Source: Aldrovandia affinis (lineage: Eukaryota; Chordata; Actinopteri; Notacanthiformes; Halosauridae). From it: a stretch of 64,000 nucleotides of DNA. The stretch is from contig JAINUG010000018.1 of assembly GCA_029706075.1 (NCBI GenBank), positions 1,821,001 through 1,885,000 on the forward strand, read 5' to 3'. Positions 56,600 through 64,000 of the stretch are shown here, in pieces. The notes under the pieces are model-generated. The model did no database searches. It had not been told where the DNA came from and saw nothing but the letters and a program-made list of their open reading frames with translations. The stretch's first letter is position 1; every line of letters begins with the position of its first letter. Made by a program: the position numbers and the translations under genes.

Positions 56600-57070
56600 T
56601 GTGTCACTTTACTAAATCTTACTGGACATGGGGGTGCAGTTCAAATAGTGCAGTAACTGGCTCCTGTGGTGCTTTTCTTGTTGCACTTTTCCCTGGCAAA
56701 AAGAAAGCTTGGAGATTTTTTTTAAAGCAATCTTTCCTCTTTTCCGTTCAAGGCAATCAATGTGGTGAGTCTCCTAATGACAAAACCACGGTTCCGTTTG
56801 GCCTGCCCCTCACTCGGTGGGAGGCCTGGGATGATGTTTGAAGATAATTAGTTGTAACATGCCCACATCCAGCCTTTGAATGTCTGCTTTGCTGATTTTC
56901 TCCCCACTCTCCTCCACTTCAGTAACTTTAAAGGGGTAGAGGGCACTGATTCAGTGTTTACCATGCTTTTCCTCTGTCTTTTTTCCCCTCATTCCCATTC
57001 TCCCTCTTTGAAGTTGTTTTTGAGGAATAACATTAATGGGCCGTCCCGTTTACGGGGAATCCGCCACCAC
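56600..57070. promoter_or_regulatory. Candidate conserved non-coding island
   Basis: A non-repetitive block with a homeodomain-type 'gataattagttg' (near 56842) and GC-richer flanks. Frames in it show no domain. Regulatory role is inferred. Confidence 0.25.
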
Positions 57071-57781
57071 TGACACCTGTGTTTAAAGAGTGTGCCTCTA
57101 ATGCTTGACTATTTCAACTATTTCCACAGGGATCAACTACTCAGACATAATTAGGCCTGAGCCCCAGTTTGTCTGATGTAAAATAAAAAATAACTAAGAA
57201 CACAAATGTGGCTGTGTGTCACACATTTGTTTCTGCTGGTTTAATTGTATATTAGCTTTATGGTATGAAAAGTTTTGCGAAAAAAAAGGAAAAGTAAAGT
57301 TAATTCAACCAAGGTTAATATGCCTTTCTTTACAAGAAAAGTCAGACACTCAAGGTAGTGCTGCATGCTGCATGGTTTAATTGTGAAACTGTAAGTAAAT
57401 AAAAAAACATCTGTTTTGTATCTTTGAAAATGGATGACTTTGGACCACTGGTGGTAAATGGACCACTGGAGCTAAAGTTAGCTACTTAATTTATGGGAAT
57501 CCCTGAGAGAATGTTCCACCTTCCTAGCATACATGGCGAAAAATTGACCCAGAGAGGACATGCTACATGTCACTGAAATACAGATATACTTAGGCTTGAA
57601 TGCTAAGATGAAAGGGCAATGATGTGTGTTATACCTGGAAGAAGAATGTATGATTATAGATTGGAATATTCTTCATTAGATACTGTTACCCGAAGGTAAT
57701 TTTTCCATCTATATCGCTGTGCTGGAATGACATAATATTTTCAGTTTTTGGCAACCTAAACTTTTTTTTATTTTTTTTTTA
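57071..57781. other. Unique AT-rich stretch
   Basis: A T-rich run lies near 57762-57780; otherwise nothing recognised. Confidence 0.5.
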
Positions 57782-57900
57782 ACCTCTGGCAGTTTATCGC
57801 TTACCTGTGTACCATTTCAGGTTATTCACTGGACTTGAACTGCTAAAAAATCTGTAAAAACTGGAAAATGGGGGTGTTCTAAAACTTTTGACCGGTAGTG
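57782..57900 (-). mobile_element. Tc1-like terminal inverted repeat fragment
   Basis: It ends 'ctaaaacttttgaccggtag' + 'tg' before TA. On the minus strand it starts CACTACCGGTCAAAAG, a widespread fish Tc1-like end, and continues with the family's 5' region (the complement of 'ttatcgcttacctgtg', 'aggttattcactgg'). The other end is absent. Confidence 0.8.
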
Positions 57901-57902
57901 TA

Positions 57903-58624
57903 TATCCAACTGTATTATCCAAAAAAGGGCATGGTAAAAAGGCCATAAGCAAAGTCTTTCAATATTCAATATAATATCTTACTTTGCTAGTAAATCAAAG
58001 GCCGGAGTCATCAAATGTTTTAATGAGATGCATGACTGTCCAGGGAATTTCTCATTAATCTTGTAACAAGATTCTTACAATATTTCAGCAACTTAATTTG
58101 CATCTCAGCCATGTGTAGATGGGTTGATTTGCAGAAGCCAAAACATTGCTATCAAGGCCTTCGCACAAGGAATATGACAATGACATTACCAAGACTCAAT
58201 ATCCTCCTCGCTGTTTCTCTTATTTCACATTTTTCCAAATTATACAATTTGAAACCCATCACAAATCACAAACTATTACATGTGGGTAAGACCCCTCAAT
58301 CCCCTATTATACCTAAAAGAGGAGATTACAGAGCTAGATTTACTAAGGAAATAGTTGCAGTGCAAAAATGCAAAAATGCAGCTCTTTTGTGCTCGCAGAT
58401 ACCAACACATTAATGACTCATTTATTAAGACATGTTCTAATTACACAATGAAAGAAATGAAACACAATAAGACATATGCACAATAAGGCAATTGTTCAAA
58501 TTCAGAACTGCGCTTTCATACTAACTGTTAGCTGATGACAGATTGGTCAATATAAAACCTGTGTCCTTTCTTATCATTTTAATTTCAAGTTTAAATAAAC
58601 AATATGTATGTTATACAGGATATT
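57903..58624. other. Unique AT-rich stretch
   Basis: No feature recognised. Confidence 0.5.
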
Positions 58625-58828
58625 ACAGGCATTTAGCAGACGCTCTTATCCAGAGCGACTTACAGTTTACATTTCTTTACAATCCATTTATACAGCTGGA
58701 TATTAACTGAAGCAATTCAGGTTAAGTATCTTGCTCAAGGGTACAACGGCAGTGTCCCACCTGGGGATTGAACCTGCAACCTTAACGTTACAAGCCCAGT
58801 CCCCTAACCATTATACCACACTGCCTGC
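58625..58828 (-). mobile_element. tRNA-derived SINE with L2-type tail
   Basis: Read on the minus strand: a tRNA-like head with A-box-like 'gtggtataatgg' and B box 'ggttcaatcccc', a central block with 'gggacactgccgttgtaccc' and 'ttgagcaagatacttaacct', then the tail 'taagtcgctctggataagag' + 'cgtctgctaaatgcc'. The tail is the same as that of the L2-like LINE at 47119-49095, so L2 machinery probably mobilised it. It belongs to the same family as 7216-7395. Confidence 0.93.
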
Positions 58829-59139
58829 CTATATATAGGATATATATTTAAAATTCTGAAACAATACTTCCACGGCCTTACCTACAGTCCCATTAGCTGT
58901 CTGTAGATCCAGTTATTCCTGAAAATAAAATTGTCGTGACATAAACCGGGGTACATTGCAACAACATTTGTGATTACTTGATTTGCATAGCTGGGACAGC
59001 GCCTAGCATCACGGAAAGGAAAAATCTGGATTATGACATGCCTAGGCTATATGAGCACTCAGCAAAATATGGCCTGCTTTCAGGTGTTCTTAAAATTCTC
59101 ATGCAAACAGGAGAGTCACAATTAAGGTATGCTTTAGTA
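58829..59139. other. Unique AT-rich stretch
   Basis: Nothing recognised. Confidence 0.5.
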
Positions 59140-59947
59140 CAGGGTTTCTCAAACTTTTTTACTCCACGACCCCATTTCATGGGTGGGAAAAAATCGCGAC
59201 CCCATACATAAATGATACAATTACAATGCTGAAAAACTTTAGTCCAGAAACATATATTGGTGGTCTATTTCCAAAATAGTAGCAAATGCATTCACAGGCT
59301 ATATCTTTATGAAAAACAAATAAAACAGACTTACTTGCGACGACAAATGAAGCCAGTAGCCCCCGTTCATTTGCTGCTGTTGCAGCTTTAAGCACGGCTT
59401 TCTGTCCTTGTAAAACTTTTTGTTTCCTCTGAAAGAAATCTAGTGGCTGTGCTTGTAATGCGCTGTGTTTAGTGGCGTTGTGGCGTTGCATTTTACATGG
59501 CTTAAAGCTCTCGTTAGCTAGAACTTCCCCACACACGACACATTGTGGTCTTGGGTCCTCCTCATGACCTGTACATGTAAAGCCATAGGTGAGGAATTTC
59601 GGGTCATAAATTATTTGTATTTTTGTAATTTTCTGCTGGTCTTTTGCTAGAATTTGACTCACCTCCAGCACCACTCCTGACAACAAACTTGTCCATTTCC
59701 GTGACTGCTGTATTGGCGCGCTACACATGCAATGGGGTAGTGCAGTAACGTTAAACGCATGCGTTGGATTAAACTCCATGCATATCGGTAGATTAAAAAT
59801 AATCGGTCGGAAAAGACAGATTTTACGGAAAAACAGGCAATTTGTTTTTCATTAAAAAAATGTAAAGAAATGCTTATGGTTAATAAAAATTAAATGACCC
59901 TTTGGCGACCCCAAGTGGGGTCGCGACCCGTAGTTTGAGAACCGCTG
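59140..59947 (-). mobile_element. hAT element, internally deleted
   Basis: The left end CAGGGTTTCTCAAACTTTT and right end (minus strand) CAGCGGTTCTCAAACTAC form an imperfect inverted repeat. Both continue with 'cgacccc' blocks, as in Charlie-type hAT elements. The flanks CTTTAGTA (59132-59139) and TTTTAGTC (59948-59955) are an 8-bp target duplication with two mismatches. At 808 bp only the N-terminal coding part remains. Confidence 0.9.
59400..59779 (-). pseudogene. hAT transposase N-terminal BED finger remnant
   Basis: The minus-strand frame includes a BED-type zinc finger, which binds the transposon ends. The pattern is 'PQCVVCGEVLANES' with the cysteine pair, 'KMQRHNATKH' with the histidine pair, and then 'PLDFFQRK'. 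All four zinc ligands are intact. The context resembles vertebrate ZBED5/FAM200-like genes derived from hAT transposases. A splice-donor-like GGTGAGT on the minus strand (near 59660) may mark an exon boundary upstream. The RNase H-like catalytic domain and dimerisation domain are absent, so the element cannot move itself. A host gene is unlikely because the frame lies wholly between the hAT inverted repeats. Confidence 0.85.
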
Positions 59948-59955
59948 TTTTAGTC

Positions 59956-60051
59956 AATCGGACAGAATACTTAATCAACCTAATTTTCCAAAATCTCTAC
60001 CCTGTTTTAGCATGTTCACCCAATGTATATATGTGCATGAACAGATATAAC
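59956..60051. other. Short unique spacer between two hAT elements
   Basis: It ends with the left copy (60044-60051, gatataac) of the next element's target duplication. Confidence 0.7.
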
Positions 60052-60397
60052 CAGGGGTGCACATAAGTGATACACCAGTACGCATTTGAGTCCTCAAACA
60101 TTAATCGAGTCCTCAAACGTTAATTGCGTCCTCAAACGTTAATTGTGTACCAAGCAAGACGACAAACTTTTAAAACATACGCGACTTAAAATTTGATCAG
60201 TCCATCACTGGTAAGTTAATTAACTTAGTTAGTTAGTACGTTAGTTAACTAACTTACCAGTGATGGACTGATCAAACTTAAAGTCGCGTATGTTTCAAAA
60301 ATTAGTCGTCTTGCTTGGTACGCAATTAACATTTGAGGACGTGATTAACATTTGAGGACGTGAATCCGTACTGGTGTACCATTTATGTGCACTCCTG
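60052..60397. mobile_element. Foldback hAT-type MITE with perfect 8-bp duplication
   Basis: Almost the whole 346 bp is one inverted repeat. It starts 'caggggtgcacataagtgat' and ends 'atttatgtgcactcctg'; the arms pair to the centre (near 60222-60232, gttagttagtac). Exact 8-bp copies of gatataac flank it (60044-60051 and 60398-60405), the length made by hAT transposases. The left arm carries three tandem units like 'gtcctcaaacgttaattg'; the right arm only two. It has no coding capacity. Confidence 0.95.
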
Positions 60398-60405
60398 GAT
60401 ATAAC

Positions 60406-61259
60406 CATTTACCTAAAGGAAAGTTGCAGAGTGACTAACTAATTACATCCTAATAGCGGTTTGACCCATTGCAACGGTTAGTAAATCTGACGTAGATATT
60501 ACGACCTTGTAGTGACTGCTTTTGCGTAAAAAAATCTGACCCTTGATTTCAAGCTATTATAATTATATGAAATGGAAGAAGTTTATCATGATAAACAGGG
60601 TATTGTGACAGATTGCAAAATTGATTCATTTTCTTAACATATTCTCACACAAATGTCTAAATGAAGAAGCTCTTCATCATACTAAGTATACAAAGTTATT
60701 TGTGTATGCATGCTTGCTTCAAAGGGAGCTGACCTCTTGCCTTGGAACATATGGTAAAGGTAAACAACAACTGGAATTCACTTTGAAGAGGAAGTGGGGC
60801 AAGTTACTTCAATGCAAAAGGTGTTTTTTTTGCAGTTTTCATTCCTTCAAATCTAAAATGAATAGCTAGTTACCTGCTGGTTTGTGTAAATAGACATAGA
60901 CATCGGGTACACACTGAAAGAGTGAGCATGATAGAGTGACTGCGTTTTTGTTACCATAATTCAGAGGCCAATATTTCAACACTAACCTTAGTTAGAAAGA
61001 CTCATGAAGGACAAATACATTTACAACCATTTTATAACCTGTAAGATCTGAACACCTCTGAATACAATCTTAAACAACAAAAGCACAGGTATCACACTGG
61101 TATATTTACTGGCCCTTTAATTACAAATAATGGTTTTGGCATTTCCCTGACTATAAGGATGACATCTGTGGCATAGTCCACTTAAGCAATCTACTTAAGC
61201 TGTTGGATTGGATGTTGAATTTTTAGTAACTTAGATGATGCCAAATTGGAGACATGCTT
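60406..61259. other. Unique AT-rich stretch
   Basis: Nothing recognised. Confidence 0.5.
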
Positions 61260-61540
61260 GAGACAGCGTAGCCAATTTGCCTCAGTTAAGTTTAATTAGC
61301 GTCAGTGCTGGATGAGAGCCGATGCACCAAGCTACCTACCGGACGTACTGAAAAGTGGGGCCTGCCCTCGACTCTGACTTGGGCTCTTTTTCATTGTTCC
61401 CACTGGCCTAGCTCACCTATCCCTTGCCTGGGTCATGGGGCCCCTCAAACCTGGTTTGCTTTTTCTCCACAAGCTACAGGTGATTTATCGGTAACCGCTC
61501 CTCCAGGTATTTGCTTATCGTAAACAGCACTGGATGCATG
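61260..61540. promoter_or_regulatory. Candidate conserved non-coding island
   Basis: A GC-richer non-repetitive block with 'cattgttccc' (Sox-like) and 'acaggtgattta' sites. Frame 61305-61523 has no domain. Inferred from texture. Confidence 0.25.
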
Positions 61541-62329
61541 CAAATATTTATTTGCTACTTTTCTTTTTTTTCTTTCCATTTTCTATAGAAACACATATAC
61601 TGCACATCGACGGAGCAGTTTTGGTTTTTCACAGGTTTAAGCTCTACTTTTTAGCAATTTCATGTTAATTACATGAATGAACTGAATATAGGAAGTCCAG
61701 TCATGAACTTGATACAATGATACAATGTAGAACGTTTCATCACTAAAAATAATACAGCATTGAGTAGAATATTTGTTTACTTCTACAACATATAATAATG
61801 CTTTACTGTCATATTGCCATTACTGTCAAGTGCCAGCACAAATGTTTTATATGGCATTCTGTTTAAATACAACGAGGAGACAATGCTGCAATGTAATTGA
61901 TTTTATGAAATACTGCCAGGGATCAGAACCAAATCAAGCTGGATTTTATAGATGTGAATCCTGTACATCCACCACAGGCAATGATAATGAGGCACAAGAT
62001 AATAAAAAGATCATATCTAATGGCACGTCTATAATAATAATTATTAATATTATCATTTGTTTGACTCACAATTGCAGGGGTAAACTTCACATGATTGGTT
62101 GTGATTTTGCTTGAATGTTGCCTTAGCCCATGCAGATGAATTACTACTGTGAAGTTTTCACAGTTGGAATGGACGGTTTGCCAGACTGTTCAATACAGAA
62201 TTCATCAATAAAATATACAGACGAGCCATGCTGGATATCAATGTCTCCAATACAAAGTTCAGGAACAGACGTATAATATAAACATGAACAGCCTTGGGCT
62301 TTATGGCTTCGTAAAAATGAGGCCTGTAC
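61541..62329. other. Unique AT-rich stretch
   Basis: An ATA-rich run lies near 62028-62060; frame 61773-62114 has no recognised domain. Confidence 0.5.
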
Positions 62330-62600
62330 ATCAGGTGGCTCCTCTCTCTACGTGGGTTTTCTACGACCAGATGAATCTCAGAGATTTACAGAGTCACTGA
62401 GGCGGAAATCGTGGAAGTGTAAGGGAGAGACCGAAGGCAACAGCAGTGTGTTTAATTCATAGAGCATTATTTCACTATTATTTCAGCAATGAAACTGTAC
62501 CCTCTCGCCGATGTCATGCTAATGCTGAAACCTGGCAGATGTTTATGTGCACTTTGAGGACTCTGATTATCCTACTGCTGGGGTGAGGATAAATGTGTTT
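62330..62600. promoter_or_regulatory. Candidate conserved non-coding island
   Basis: A non-repetitive block with 'catgctaatgctgaaacctg' and 'tttaattcatag' motifs, denser in CG than its flanks. Inferred only. Confidence 0.22.
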
Positions 62601-63152
62601 CATATTGTGATGTTTAAATTAATCTGGGAATGTACAATATTACTATACTCCTGATATTATCTCCTCCCCAAGTAAAGAAGTATCACAATGACCATTGAGC
62701 TGGCTGGCAAGCTCACACCCTTTTCAATGATGTTAGCGATCAGTAACCTGTTGTGCATAAAAAACAAATCAGCATTACTCAAACTTAGGTACAGACCAAA
62801 TTGGCCTAACTGTGTGTGCCATGAGAGTTTGAGGTTGATTGAGATGAGCACATCTAGTCCATGTAGACCAGAGGCTGCCTACCCTGGACAGCCACAGGGT
62901 CTGCTGGTTTGTGTGGTTTCTCAGCACTTAATTCACAAATTAAAGCTATTAATCACATAGTTAACCTCGCCTGGTTTATTGGGTTCTGAATTGGTCGCTG
63001 ATTTTAAGGTGAAAAACAAAAAACGAACAGACCTTACAGCTCTTGCGTTGGGAACTCCTGATCTAGACACATCTAGTCATGTGAGCTCTGGCTAGTGCAC
63101 TGACTCCTGGAATTGGGACCTCGCAGAAAGGTGCCATCCTGCACATGGCTTC
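62601..63152. other. Unique AT-rich stretch
   Basis: No feature recognised. It ends just before the left copy of the SINE target duplication. Confidence 0.5.
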
Positions 63153-63166
63153 AGAAGATCCACCTC

Positions 63167-63568
63167 CGATAGTGTAGTGAACTAATACACCCGCATTAGC
63201 TGGTCCTTTTATGAGTGTGAGCTGCCTATCATGGTCATTGTTTGAAACCCAATTGTACCAGACCAGCCCCGGTGGGGAGCCCCGATCGGGGATGTTTTTG
63301 GGCTGTCTGCCCCAAGGGGGTGGGTGGGCACAGGGTGAGCTGGCATGAACTCGCTTCCTCGCATGAAGCGCTTAAGGGTGTCTCTAGAACGTGGGTGGGC
63401 GAATTCCATCTTGAAGGAAGCAGAGTTCGCTGCCCTCTGACAATTAGCTTGCCTCGTAGAGATGAGCAGCGAATTCATGTGGGGAGGGCAAATAAAAGTA
63501 AATAGAGGGTATAATTGGCTACTAAATTGGGAGAAAAAAATGGGAACAAATTCATATAAAAAAAGAGA
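63167..63568 (+). mobile_element. SINE, complete, 14-bp target duplication
   Basis: Exact 14-bp copies of agaagatccacctc (63153-63166 and 63569-63582) flank the element. The head (gtgtagtgaactaatacacc, ctggtcctttta, gtgtgagctgcctatcat, tttgaaaccc) looks tRNA-related with a weak A box and a decayed B box. The tail is 'aaataaaagtaaatagaggg', then 'ataattggctactaaatt' and 'gggagaaaaaaatggg'. It shares tail and parts of the body with 13529-13815, 45070-45213 and 56077-56402, but its head differs from that at 56077. Confidence 0.92.
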
Positions 63569-63582
63569 AGAAGATCCACCTC

Positions 63583-64000
63583 TCTCATCTGAAATCATAA
63601 TATTTAAGAATCTGACTTGGTGTTAATTTGTTTTCATGGCAGAACACGAGTGATTAGAGGCTGTAATTGATTTGACACAGATAGATGATGAGAAGATAAA
63701 AAAAGATCGGTCTGATGGAGATTGACAGAGGAATAAAATGGATCAGAAGGAGGCTCGTCTATGGAGCTAAGAGAAGGAAACGCACAGGCGGGCGAAGGGT
63801 ATGAGATAATGGGAAGATGATTAAACATACATTTCATCCTGAGACACTCTGGTTTTATTTTCAGGTATGTATATTTGTACCCCTTTTTTCTACCAAACCA
63901 TTACATCATACACTACCATACTGCCTAGCAATCAATATATACAGTACCCAGACACTTCAAAAGTATTAAAGAACTAAATAATGCAAATTAATTCGATTTG
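63583..64000. other. Unique AT-rich stretch
   Basis: No repeat or exon recognised to the window end. Confidence 0.5.

Noticed and set aside
59177-59779. Host ZBED-like gene
   Set aside because: The frame lies inside hAT inverted repeats with an 8-bp duplication and lacks the catalytic domain; it is a transposon remnant.

Overview
This window reads as a gene-free stretch of a ray-finned fish nuclear genome. The evidence is the repeat content: Tc1-like DNA transposons, L2-like and CR1-like LINEs, tRNA-derived SINEs (one family ending in a tail typical of fish L2), hAT elements, a Ty3/gypsy-like LTR retrotransposon and many long CA/GT microsatellites. The species cannot be fixed from sequence alone. 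The CR1-like LINE and the SINE with the tail 'attggctactaaattggg' remind me of early-branching ray-finned fishes, but that is recollection, not proof. I see no convincing host protein-coding exon, tRNA, rRNA or CRISPR array. Every long open frame is a decayed transposon gene, a low-complexity CA/GT frame or an unrecognised chance frame.

Layout. 1-13 kb: mostly unique AT-rich DNA with several GC-richer, non-repetitive islands (about 1.0-1.4, 5.3-6.15 and 7.74-8.13 kb) that look like conserved non-coding elements. Between them lie a perfect 35-bp hairpin, an old SINE, a LINE tail embedded in CA repeats and a compound GT minisatellite. 13-20 kb: a transposon nest. It holds an internally deleted Tc1-like element, a SINE, a Tc1 transposase relic, a Tc1 end, four LTR-like units (three full or partial copies of one family and one of another) in or beside TA tracts, a Tc1-like MITE and a 1.6-kb Tc1-like element with a broken transposase. 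20-33.5 kb: mostly unique, with one degenerate Tc1-like element at 30.4-31.8 kb. 33.5-37.4 kb: a CA-rich minisatellite split in two by a decayed 2.9-kb gypsy-like retrotransposon with short LTRs. 37.4-42 kb: unique DNA with candidate conserved islands and a long CA array. 42-45.2 kb: a 5'-truncated antisense CR1-like LINE and a deleted SINE. 47.1-54.5 kb: two opposed L2-like LINE fragments, one carrying an LTR-like insertion, with a solo-LTR-like unit between them. 55-64 kb: further candidate conserved islands, three SINEs, a hAT relic with a BED-finger remnant and a nearly palindromic hAT-type foldback element with a perfect 8-bp target duplication.

The elements do not form a pathway. The window is best read as an intergenic region with candidate regulatory islands, into which successive generations of transposons have inserted. 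Many insertions keep their target-site duplications, so boundaries can be given to the base. I did not find a clearly new biological system. The items most worth a second look are the foldback hAT element, the LTR-like units sitting in TA microsatellites, the minisatellite split by a retrotransposon, the 45-bp direct repeats around a LINE tail, the perfect 35-bp hairpin and the SoxE-dimer-like palindrome in the 5.3-6.1 kb island.
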